From the NCBI GenBank assembly GCA_016744375.1, contig JADGEM010000005.1, positions 9,632-73,631 on the forward strand: a DNA stretch of 64,000 bases, read 5' to 3'. A program made the translations under genes and the position numbers. Under the pieces are notes generated by a model that was not told where the DNA came from, searched no databases, and saw nothing but the letters and a program-made list of their open reading frames with translations. Origin of the DNA: Gammaproteobacteria bacterium. Its GTDB lineage: Bacteria > Pseudomonadota > Gammaproteobacteria > GRL18. Below, in pieces: positions 49,306-57,291 of the stretch. The number at the start of each line of letters is the position of its first letter. Position 1 is the first letter of the stretch.

Positions 49306-50445
49306 ATGATTCTGCCAGGAAAGACATTGGGAATGCTAGGTGGTGGTCAGCTGGGAAGAATGTTTGTTATGGCTGCACATGCAATGGGGTATCATGTTAT
49401 TGTGCTGGACCCGGATCCAGATAGTCCGGCAGGCCGTATTGCAGATGAGCATATTCACGCCTCTTATAGTGATCAATGGGCTATTGAACAATTGATGAAT
49501 AATTGTGATGCGGTTACAACTGAATTTGAAAATATACCTTCAGCGACACTTAAGAAGCTGGAGCAAAGAATCCCTGTCAGGCCCTCGTCAGCGGCTGTTG
49601 AAATCGCTCAAAATCGAATTGCAGAAAAAACATTTTTAGCAGACAATGGTTTTGAAACAGCTCGATTTTTCCCGATATATGAAAAGGATGATTTAGATTT
49701 TGCATTAACTCAGATTGGTGATACAGCTATTTTGAAGGTGGCTAGTTTTGGTTATGATGGCAAAGGTCAGGCTATTATCAATAATCTTGAAGAAGCAATC
49801 AATGCCTTTGAATCAATGGGCTCGGTAAATTGTGTCCTGGAAGAAAAAGTAGAGCTTGCCTCTGAAATTTCTGTGGTTCTTGCCCGTGGTCATGAAGGTG
49901 AAATCACCAGCTATCCTATCGGAGAAAATCATCACGTTAATGGTATTCTGGAATATACAGCTGTTCCCAGCAGCATGCCTAAACGAATATTGGATATGGC
50001 CATTAATGAAGCTTCTCAGTTTTCAGAAAAGCTGGATTATTGTGGTGTGATGGCGGTTGAATTCTTTTATACAGCAGATAATCGTTTATTGATTAATGAG
50101 GTTGCACCAAGACCACATAATAGTGGGCATTATACCATTGATGCCTGCAAAACATCTCAATTTGAGCAGCAGGTTAGAATGTTGTGTGGCCTGCCTGCCG
50201 GTAGTATTGAACTGTTATCTCCGGTGGTGATGTTTAATATTTTAGGTGACATCTGGTCTAATGGTGAGCCCGACTGGGAGCAGTTGTTATCAAATCCTAA
50301 TGTTAAGCTGCATCTTTATGGGAAAAGAGAAGCCAGATCGGGAAGAAAAATGGGGCATTTTACCTGCCTGGGTAATTCAACATCAGAATTGCTTCAGGAG
50401 ACACGTCGCCTAGCCAATGTATTACCTAAGCCTGAACCGAAATAA
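49306..50445 (+). CDS. purK: N5-carboxyaminoimidazole ribonucleotide synthase
   Basis: ATP-grasp enzyme that carboxylates AIR with bicarbonate to give the PurE substrate. A 379-residue protein with LGMLGGGQLGRMFVMAAHAM at the N terminus, AILKVASFGYDGKGQA for ATP binding, VLEEKVELASEISVVLARG, and the metal and substrate motif NEVAPRPHNSGHYTIDAC. It is just downstream of purE. Confidence 0.97.
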   Translation: MILPGKTLGMLGGGQLGRMFVMAAHAMGYHVIVLDPDPDSPAGRIADEHIHASYSDQWAIEQLMNNCDAVTTEFENIPSATLKKLEQRIPVRPSSAAVEIAQNRIAEKTFLADNGFETARFFPIYEKDDLDFALTQIGDTAILKVASFGYDGKGQAIINNLEEAINAFESMGSVNCVLEEKVELASEISVVLARGHEGEITSYPIGENHHVNGILEYTAVPSSMPKRILDMAINEASQFSEKLDYCGVMAVEFFYTADNRLLINEVAPRPHNSGHYTIDACKTSQFEQQVRMLCGLPAGSIELLSPVVMFNILGDIWSNGEPDWEQLLSNPNVKLHLYGKREARSGRKMGHFTCLGNSTSELLQETRRLANVLPKPEPK

Positions 50446-50469
50446 ATTTCACTGAGACAATTAAAGAGT

Positions 50470-51168
50470 ATGCAATTTAAATTTGAGACAATTGGCATTG
50501 TACACTCTTGCTATAAAGATAAATTTGCTATCCCAAGGCAAGCTCGACTTGTCACGGCATCAACAGCATCAATCGAACTGTTAGCACCTTACAATGAGAT
50601 TGAAATGACACGGGGGCTGGAAGATTTTTCTCACCTCTGGTTGAGTTTTGTTTTTCACCGTCATATTGGCAAAGGTTGGAACACAACAGTAAAACCTCCC
50701 AGGCTAGACGGCAAGCAGCGCTTTGGGGTTTTAGCAACGCGTGCAAGTTTTCGGCCTAATCCAATTGGTTTGTCTCTTGTTGAAATGGATTCAATAGAAC
50801 AGCAGGATGGTAAACTTTATATTCATGTGAAAGGTGCAGACCTCCTGGATCAAACACCCATCATTGATATAAAACCTTATGTTCCCTACACTGATAGTAT
50901 TCCTGATGCAAAAGGTGGTTTTACGGATCAAATTAAAGAGCAGAAATTAAATGTTGTTTTTTCACAAGAAGCAGAAAATGATTGTGAAACAGCCAGTCAA
51001 AAATACACGCAAATTAGACAATTTATAGAGCAATTATTGGGACTGGATCACAGAGCCTATTATTATAAAAAAATTGATAAAACCTATTCCACTAAAGTGT
51101 ATGACTATGACCTGAAATGGACTATCAATAATAATAACGTCAATGTGATCAGTCTTAAGTCTATTTAA
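50470..51168 (+). CDS. trmO: tRNA (N6-threonylcarbamoyladenosine37-N6)-methyltransferase TrmO
   Basis: A 232-residue TsaA/YaeB-family enzyme that methylates t6A37 in threonine tRNAs using SAM. The beta-barrel domain includes FETIGIVHSCYKDKFAIPRQ, EDFSHLWLSFVFHRH, the VRP-like KPPRLDGKQRFGVLATRASF followed by RPNPIGLSLVE, and IDIKPYVPYTDSI. These motifs are decisive for the family. Its last 8 bases overlap the 3' end of the convergent DUF1015 gene. Confidence 0.94.
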   Translation: MQFKFETIGIVHSCYKDKFAIPRQARLVTASTASIELLAPYNEIEMTRGLEDFSHLWLSFVFHRHIGKGWNTTVKPPRLDGKQRFGVLATRASFRPNPIGLSLVEMDSIEQQDGKLYIHVKGADLLDQTPIIDIKPYVPYTDSIPDAKGGFTDQIKEQKLNVVFSQEAENDCETASQKYTQIRQFIEQLLGLDHRAYYYKKIDKTYSTKVYDYDLKWTINNNNVNVISLKSI

Positions 51169-52489
51169 TTCTACGAGCTTCCAGATAAAAACGTTTTTCA
51201 TCCGCTTCGCCCATAGAAAAAGTCTTTCTGGGTAAGGCGCCATCAAAGATAATAGTTTTAAATAAACTGTCTTTTGATATGGGGGGGAAGAAAAAGCCCA
51301 TATTGCCTTCCTTAACACCCAACTCATGTACTACACCATCACCATGGATAAAGTCTACTTTACCGCCATTTTGATCAAGATAGTCATTTAAAAACGATTC
51401 TATCGTGGCAAGCTCTAATGTGAATACCGGGTTTTCAATTTGAATATAGCCATACCCGTCTGCATCATTAAAGGGGATGACATGAACATTGTTGATATTG
51501 GCTACTTCAGATGCACGTTTATTCATCTCATCACTATTGCCACAGCGACAAATACTGCAATTGCCAGAAAAATGAGAGTGCATGTCTTTGAGCAATTGTT
51601 CGGGGTTTACATTAAAAATGACTCGATGAATGGGTTCAAACTGTAAGCCTTCATCATGTATATTGACAAGCTCTACTAATGCATAACGAGCGGGGTTGTC
51701 CATCTCTGACTCTGTTGAGTCTGCCTTAATTTTTTCCCAAATGGCTTTGGCTGTAGCCAGAGAATGATTACCATCACCCATTGCGTACAGGAGTACATCT
51801 TTATTTTCAGCATTATATTTTTTTGCAAAGACTTCAGGTGATGCCAGTTTTTCTAAGGCATCAGCAACCTGTTGAATCAAATCAGGAGTATCAATAGCAT
51901 ATCCTTTAAGGTGACCACTGTTCATCATTAATTCAAAGTCGTAAAGTTCTTTTGGATTTTGGCTAAATAAAGGTTCGATCACCGTATATTCTGGATCATC
52001 AATTAAAACCATGATGTGAGGCAACTCAATGGCAGCATCCTGCCTGACTTTGATGCGTGGTGGCAGACGATCAACAATAGTGCCTTCGGTGGCACGGATT
52101 AAAGTTTGTGAGCCCTTATTAAAGTCGTATTGTTCAAGATCAATGGCAACCACAAGTCCTTTTCTTGAAGGAGCCTGGGATGTTTTCCTGTCAACCAGTA
52201 TAAAGCCCTTATTTTCCATGGGGGCCAGTACGGCGAAGTCCAGATATTCTTGCATGCTTGTATTGATATTTTTTATACGCTCATCACCATCACTGTCTTC
52301 AAGAAATACTTCAGGAAAAATAACATTTAGTGTTGAAGGGGCATCATCTGCAGTCTCTTTGACCTCATCCCAGTAATCAGGTTGTGAAGTATATTGGTCA
52401 CAGGCAACAACAGACCACTTATGCAAATCAATATTTTCATTGGGTAATAAAATTTCAGGTACTTGTAAACCAATCTTGTTAAAATTCAT
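51161..52489 (-). CDS. DUF1015 family protein
   Basis: About 442 residues. I chose the ATG at 52489, preceded by TTGGAGACAAAG, over an upstream TTG; the product starts MNFNKIGLQVPEILLP. The family marks are WSVVACDQYTSQPDYW near residue 24, YAMGDGNHSLATAKAIWE in the middle, RYALVELVNIHDEGLQFEPI and the C-terminal GFFFPPISKDSLF. The DUF1015 family is widespread, but its function is not established to my knowledge; the His-rich GDGNHSLA motif suggests a catalytic or metal site. It is located upstream of trmO in convergent orientation. Confidence 0.88.
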   Translation of the reverse strand: MNFNKIGLQVPEILLPNENIDLHKWSVVACDQYTSQPDYWDEVKETADDAPSTLNVIFPEVFLEDSDGDERIKNINTSMQEYLDFAVLAPMENKGFILVDRKTSQAPSRKGLVVAIDLEQYDFNKGSQTLIRATEGTIVDRLPPRIKVRQDAAIELPHIMVLIDDPEYTVIEPLFSQNPKELYDFELMMNSGHLKGYAIDTPDLIQQVADALEKLASPEVFAKKYNAENKDVLLYAMGDGNHSLATAKAIWEKIKADSTESEMDNPARYALVELVNIHDEGLQFEPIHRVIFNVNPEQLLKDMHSHFSGNCSICRCGNSDEMNKRASEVANINNVHVIPFNDADGYGYIQIENPVFTLELATIESFLNDYLDQNGGKVDFIHGDGVVHELGVKEGNMGFFFPPISKDSLFKTIIFDGALPRKTFSMGEADEKRFYLEARRIK

Positions 52490-52541
52490 CTTTGTCTCCA
52501 ACAACTAATGTTAGCAGCCTGTTTATTGACAGGCTTATCAC

Positions 52542-53429
52542 TTATGGGCGGGTAAGTCTATCCAGTGCTTCAGCGTATTTTTCTGAGGTATTTTGTACTA
52601 TCTCATCGGGTAATTCAGGGCCTGGTGAGGTTTTGTCCCAGTTCAGTGTTTCAAGATAGTCACGAACATATTGCTTATCAAAACTTTGAGGACTTGAACC
52701 CGGCTGGTAGGCATCAGCAAGCCAGAAACGGGAAGAATCTGGAGTCAGAGCTTCATCAATCAGGGTCAGCTGGTTATTACTGTCGATACCAAATTCAAAC
52801 TTGGTATCAGCAATAATAATGCCTCTGGGCAGTGCATAAAGAGCCGCATCGGTATAGAGTTTTATACTAACCTGTTTAATTTGTTGAGCCAGATCCTGAC
52901 CAACAATATCAGCAGTAGCAGCAAAGTTAATGTTTTCATCATGCTCACCCACTGCTGCTTTGCTGGATGGTGTATAGATGGCCTCAGGCAATTTATCAGC
53001 CATTTGAAGTCCTGCTGGTAATTTGATGCCGCAGACAGAGCCTGTGGCCTGATAGTCCTTCCAGCCGGAACCTATAAGATAACCCCGAACTATCGCTTCA
53101 ACGGGTAATGCCTTGAGCTTTTTGACAACAACGGCTCGTCCTTCAACTAACTTACGCTCACTGTCATCAGGAATGGCATCGGATAACGACATATCAGAGA
53201 CTTGATTCGGAACAATGTCGCTGAAATGCTTAAACCAGAAATTAGAAACACTGGTTAAAATAGCCCCCTTACCAGGGATAGCTGTTGGTAAAATAACATC
53301 AAATGCTGATAAGCGGTCAGTAGTCACAATCAACATGTGATCATCGCCTACGGCATAAATATCTCTGACTTTTCCACGATGGATTAAAGGCAGGCTTTTT
53401 AAATCAGTATCAAAGAGTACAGGAACCAT
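52542..53429 (-). CDS. purC: Phosphoribosylaminoimidazole-succinocarboxamide synthase
   Basis: Purine synthesis step joining CAIR and aspartate. I place the start at the ATG giving MVPVLFDTDLKSLPLIHRGK (295 residues), because other members begin similarly; an in-frame ATG at 53438 and a GTG at 53459 are alternatives. This is the longer form of about 300 residues, unlike the 237-residue E. coli PurC. GKVRDIYAVGDDHMLIVTTD and RLSAFDVILP are the ATP-binding core, VVKKLKALPVEAIVRGYLIG and LIDEALTPDSSRFW the substrate site. With purE and purK it makes a loose purine cluster. Confidence 0.95.
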   Translation of the reverse strand: MVPVLFDTDLKSLPLIHRGKVRDIYAVGDDHMLIVTTDRLSAFDVILPTAIPGKGAILTSVSNFWFKHFSDIVPNQVSDMSLSDAIPDDSERKLVEGRAVVVKKLKALPVEAIVRGYLIGSGWKDYQATGSVCGIKLPAGLQMADKLPEAIYTPSSKAAVGEHDENINFAATADIVGQDLAQQIKQVSIKLYTDAALYALPRGIIIADTKFEFGIDSNNQLTLIDEALTPDSSRFWLADAYQPGSSPQSFDKQYVRDYLETLNWDKTSPGPELPDEIVQNTSEKYAEALDRLTRP

Positions 53430-53605
53430 AATATTCATCAATTCTACATAAGAGGTCACTAATTATAAAACATTGGTTAAAAAAATGCAGAGTTTATTCT
53501 CTATTTAAGCCCTCGGAAAAATAATATGTATTTGCTCAGAGGCTTGAATAAAGAATCGCCTGTACCCATCACTAAGTCACTTCAGTAATATCCAGGACAG
53601 CTAAT

Positions 53606-54205
53606 ATGAAAATAGCAATTATCAGCGGCAGCCACAGACAAAAATCTCAGAGCTTAAAAGTAGCAAAGCACATACAAGACACATTGGATACTGAAACATG
53701 GCTTTATTCACTTGAAGGTAACCCTTTACCGCTTTGGGATGAAGGTGTCTGGGATGGAGAACAAAAATGGCTGGATATTCTTAATCCCTTAAGAGCAGAG
53801 TTGACGACTTGTGATGCTCTGGTGATTATTACTCCTGAGTGGCATGGGCAGGTACCTGCGGGTTTGAAGAACTTCTTTTTACTCTTTGGTAAAAATGAAC
53901 TGGCGGACAAGCCGGCTTTGATTGTTTCAATTTCATCAGGTATTGGCGGCAGCTATCCAGTTGCTGAGTTAAGGATGAGCAGTTATAAAAACAGCCGTAT
54001 TTGTTACATCCCCGAGCATGTGATTATTCGCGAAGTTGAATCAGTACTTAATCAGAACGAATCCGACAATAATGAGCGTTCTGACCCCTATATACGTGAG
54101 CGGCTTAATTGGTCATTGAATATCCTCAAGGGATATGCCAATGCCCTGAAGCAAGTGCGTGATAGTGGCGTCACTGAGACAGATAAATTTAATAATGGTA
54201 TGTAA
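53606..54205 (+). CDS. NADPH-dependent FMN reductase family protein
   Basis: A 199-residue flavodoxin-fold protein. IAIISGSHRQKSQSLKVAKH is the FMN phosphate-binding start, DALVIITPEWHGQVPAGLKN the second FMN contact, and LIVSISSGIGGSYPVAELR the third. The family includes quinone and chromate reductases and flavin reductases, and the donor or acceptor cannot be decided here. It is a single gene, separated from the convergent yaiI-like gene by a MITE-like repeat. Confidence 0.88.
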   Translation: MKIAIISGSHRQKSQSLKVAKHIQDTLDTETWLYSLEGNPLPLWDEGVWDGEQKWLDILNPLRAELTTCDALVIITPEWHGQVPAGLKNFFLLFGKNELADKPALIVSISSGIGGSYPVAELRMSSYKNSRICYIPEHVIIREVESVLNQNESDNNERSDPYIRERLNWSLNILKGYANALKQVRDSGVTETDKFNNGM

Positions 54206-54252
54206 TGAGTGACTCAATAAATATTCCTAAATGGTGAATATTATTTGTCTGA

Positions 54253-54349
54253 AGACCGTATTAGCTCCTATTATATTATTCATTATCGTGCTCGGACTGC
54301 GTCAAATCACACAATAATAAATAATAGGAGCTGATACTCAGAGCGTACT
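54253..54349. repeat. MITE-like palindromic repeat, copy 2
   Basis: A 97-base element, matching the reverse complement of 19442-19533 across its full length. Outer arms ATTAGCTCCTATTAT and ATAATAGGAGCTGAT pair, and the inner arm CTGCGTCAAATCACACAATA corresponds to TATTGTGTGATTTGATGCAG of copy 1. It occupies the gap between two convergent genes, as copy 1 does. Confidence 0.85.
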
Positions 54350-54380
54350 ATTAAGAAACCGTTTTCATCTCGATCATGAG

Positions 54381-54827
54381 TTATTTATTCCGGGTCAAAA
54401 AGGTATCAAGATGATTGGCAAAAGCCTGTCGGTCACTCTGACTCAGTGGCGGAGGGCCGCCTGTCTGGACACCGCTGCTGCGTAAGGTATCCATGAAATC
54501 TCTCATATTCAGAATTGATTTAATGGTGCTGGCTGAGTAAAGCTCACCTCGGGGATTCAGTGCATGAGCACCCTTTTCAATAATCTCTGCCGCTAAAGGG
54601 ATATCACTGGTAATAACCAGATCGCCCTTACTAGCTCGCTTGACAATTTCATTATCAGCGACATCAAAACCAGAGGCGACTTTAATTGATTTTATAAAAT
54701 CTGAAGGCGGTATCTTTAGTGGCTGATTGGCCACCAGTGTGACTAATATTTCAGTTCGTTTTGCTGCTCGATATAAAATATCTTTAATCACAACAGGACA
54801 TGCATCGGCATCTACCCAGATTTTCAT
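54381..54827 (-). CDS. UPF0178 (YaiI/YqxD) family protein
   Basis: A 148-residue protein of the DUF188 family. [20 protein letters not shown] is the N-terminal signature with paired Asp residues, as in PIN-like nuclease folds. [20 protein letters not shown] and [20 protein letters not shown], and the C-terminal [20 protein letters not shown], are also diagnostic. A nuclease role is suspected from the fold, but I know of no proof. Confidence 0.94.
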   Translation of the reverse strand: MKIWVDADACPVVIKDILYRAAKRTEILVTLVANQPLKIPPSDFIKSIKVASGFDVADNEIVKRASKGDLVITSDIPLAAEIIEKGAHALNPRGELYSASTIKSILNMRDFMDTLRSSGVQTGGPPPLSQSDRQAFANHLDTFLTRNK

Positions 54828-54983
54828 TTTTGAACCTTTAAGAAAAATAATATTTCATCGATAATAAATCGTTTATGTAATTACTATCACAGATGAACCG
54901 CTGAAGAATGATGGATAATTCTGCAACTCAAATTTAAACAAAAGAAGTTTAACATTACTATCGCATTAAAAAAGGTTATCTTA

Positions 54984-55559
54984 ATGAAAAAAATTGGAAT
55001 CTCTGTCATTTTCTTATCAACATTATTGTCTTCTGCAGTCTCAGCAACTGAAGTCAATAAGGAACAGTTGCTTCAGGAAAGTCATCAGGCTATACAACAG
55101 TTTGCCAAACACTTAAAAGGTAAGCTCACTGCAGCAATGAAAAAAGGCGGGCCAGTCAATGCCATTCAGGTTTGTAATGAAAAAGCCATGGATATTACTT
55201 CCAGTGAAAGCCAAAAAAGCAGTGTCATATTAAGCAGAACTTCACTGAAAATACGCAATCCGGAAAATGCACCAGAAGCCTGGGAAAAAGCTGTATTGAA
55301 GCAGTTTGAAGAACGGAAAAATCAAGGTGAATCATTGCAGAAAATGGAATTCAGCGAAACAGTTGAAGTCAATGGTAACAAACAATTTCGTTATATGAAG
55401 GCAATGGGTGTTTCACAACCATGCTTACATTGTCATGGTGAAAAAGTATTACCTGATGTGAGTGCAGAACTGAGCAAACTTTACCCTGATGATAAAGCAA
55501 GAGCTTACAAAAAGGGTGATCTGCGAGGTGCAATTGTACTAATAAGAGAGCTAAACTAA
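54984..55559 (+). CDS. Tll0287-like/DUF3365 haem-binding protein
   Basis: A 191-residue exported protein (signal peptide 1-21, VSA). A single c-type haem motif CLHCH is at 147-151 near the C-terminal end of a mainly helical and PAS-like domain. VNAIQVCNEKAMDITSS and ILSRTSLKIRNPENAPEAWE are diagnostic of the DUF3365/Tll0287-like family, which is often a redox or gas sensor domain, either free or attached to kinases. Here it is free in the periplasm, so it may be an electron carrier or soluble sensor (inference). Single gene. Confidence 0.9.
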   Translation: MKKIGISVIFLSTLLSSAVSATEVNKEQLLQESHQAIQQFAKHLKGKLTAAMKKGGPVNAIQVCNEKAMDITSSESQKSSVILSRTSLKIRNPENAPEAWEKAVLKQFEERKNQGESLQKMEFSETVEVNGNKQFRYMKAMGVSQPCLHCHGEKVLPDVSAELSKLYPDDKARAYKKGDLRGAIVLIRELN

Positions 55560-55598
55560 TTATAATAAAATGATGAATTATCCTGACTTTTTGAACGG

Positions 55599-56396
55599 TC
55601 AACGAATATCAAAGACATAAAGTTTTGCTGATTCATCACTGACAATATAGAGCCGGTTCTTTTTGGTATCCAGAGCGATACCTTCGGCTTTTATTATCTC
55701 TTTATACTGCCCATTATCACTATAGCTGAGTTTCATTGTTTGTATGACCTGATTATTATTCCAGTCGTATAAAAATAAACTTTGCGCTTTGTCACTAATA
55801 ATCCAAAAATGATTGATACTTTGATCATAGACAATGTCAGAATAATCAATCTCTTCAGCGCTTATCTTATCATCACAAAAACCATTTTTTTTATTTAATA
55901 AATGATGATTAATAATGTGTTTTAAATCAGATGAAATTTCTATCAACAAGCCAGGTTCACCTTCTTTTAAAACAAAAATATTCCCGCTTATAGGGTTCCA
56001 TGTCACCCCTTCAAGCCCTTTATTATTTATTTCGGTTGAGAAGTAGTGTGCAATTTTTTCATATCCAGGTATTTGCTCCAACTTCTTTCTATTCATGACC
56101 TTCTGTTCATTGACTGAAATGATTATGAGCTCGTTCAGGCTTTCTTTTACAACCAGCAAAGATTGCCCATCATGAATCAGGGCAATACCTTCAAGTTCAG
56201 TATCTGGAATTATAAATGATTTCTTCTTTTTTACTTGACCTGTTAGATTGATTTTAAATATTTTATTTGTATCATCGCTTATGGTCCATAAAGCATTACC
56301 TTTATTGGACAAGACCAGACCAGAAGGTTCAAGTAAGCCTGCAGAAGTATCTTTAATATTGAAGCTGTTTAAATAGGTTAAGTTGTAGTGATGCAT
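55599..56396 (-). CDS. SdiA-regulated (YjiK) family beta-propeller protein
   Basis: A 265-residue protein with repeated beta strands. GLLEPSGLVLSNKGNALWTI and SDDTNKIFKINL start the propeller, DTELEGIALIHDGQSLLVVK and NKGLEGVTWNPISGNIFVLK are repeats of the E-G motif, and KAEGIALDTKKNRLYIVSDE closes it. This matches the SdiA-regulated/phytase-like propeller family. There is no obvious signal peptide at the chosen start, which is unusual as most members are membrane-tethered or exported. The function is unknown. Confidence 0.82.
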   Translation of the reverse strand: MHHYNLTYLNSFNIKDTSAGLLEPSGLVLSNKGNALWTISDDTNKIFKINLTGQVKKKKSFIIPDTELEGIALIHDGQSLLVVKESLNELIIISVNEQKVMNRKKLEQIPGYEKIAHYFSTEINNKGLEGVTWNPISGNIFVLKEGEPGLLIEISSDLKHIINHHLLNKKNGFCDDKISAEEIDYSDIVYDQSINHFWIISDKAQSLFLYDWNNNQVIQTMKLSYSDNGQYKEIIKAEGIALDTKKNRLYIVSDESAKLYVFDIR

Positions 56397-56517
56397 TATT
56401 CAATCTTAGGACAGTTTGTAATAAAAAAAAGTAAAATAATCATAATTTGTCATATTTTAGTCACTAATTTAACAGAATTATTTGCTGAAATAATGGTTTT
56501 GTAAGGAGTAAACCATT

Positions 56518-57048
56518 ATGTTTATAGCACATTTACCTGCCGGATATTTATTGTCAAAATACTTTGCTAGTAAATCTAAAACCCACAAGATACCTTGGGG
56601 AATTTTTGTGGCTCTTGGGTTGGTAGGGAGTATTTTACCTGATTTAGACTTATTTTATTTTTATTTGATAGATGAACGTCAGCATCAGCATCATTCTTAT
56701 TGGACGCACATCCCTATCTATTGGATTTGTATTTATATTATTGTTGCCAGTATGTTTATTCTTAAAAAGAATAAGAAACTGTTATTTATAACTACATTTA
56801 TCTTTATTGATGTTATGTTGCATATTATTTTAGATACCGTAGCAGGTGGTATCATATGGGGTTACCCGAGAAGTACTGAATATTTCTCTTTTTTTACCGT
56901 ATTGCCACAATATAATTGGTGGGTATTGAATTTTATTCTTCATTGGACATTTTTATTTGAAATGACAATTATCATATTTGCATTCACAATTTACACGACA
57001 TCAAAGTTCAAGATAGCTAATGACCTGAAAGTTTACAAAAAAGCTTAA
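56518..57048 (+). CDS. YdjM/DUF457 family membrane-bound metal-dependent hydrolase
   Basis: A 176-residue protein with about four transmembrane helices. Family motifs with likely metal ligands are FIAHLPAGYLLSKY at the start, GSILPDLDLFYF, HHSYWTHIPIYW and HIILDTVAGGIIWGYP. These His/Asp patterns match the PF04307 (LexA-induced YdjM) family. The enzymatic role is unproven. The GTAAGGAGTAAACC ribosome site before the ATG is strong. Confidence 0.86.
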   Translation: MFIAHLPAGYLLSKYFASKSKTHKIPWGIFVALGLVGSILPDLDLFYFYLIDERQHQHHSYWTHIPIYWICIYIIVASMFILKKNKKLLFITTFIFIDVMLHIILDTVAGGIIWGYPRSTEYFSFFTVLPQYNWWVLNFILHWTFLFEMTIIIFAFTIYTTSKFKIANDLKVYKKA

Positions 57049-57103
57049 ACTTGAAGCAGTAAAGCTGAGTCTACAAAAAAGGCATTAAGGTTCAACAAGC
57101 AGC

Positions 57104-57130
57104 AAAGGATAATAATGGTTATTATCCTTT
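57104..57130 (+). terminator. Perfect hairpin after the YdjM-like gene
   Basis: AAAGGATAATAA-tgg-TTATTATCCTTT forms a 12-base perfect stem with a 3-base loop, about 55 bases after the stop codon. A T tract is limited to the stem itself. Confidence 0.65.
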
Positions 57131-57291
57131 CGGTCACTCGTTATCAGAAGAAAAAAGTAATTATATCAAAACCTTATAATTTCAAATAATGACGTGTATA
57201 CTACTTTCTACTTGCAAGCTCTGTTTATTCCTGAAAATTTTTGGGAGGCATTGTATTGTTTAATTTATACCCTCAACAAAAAGGTTATTGA

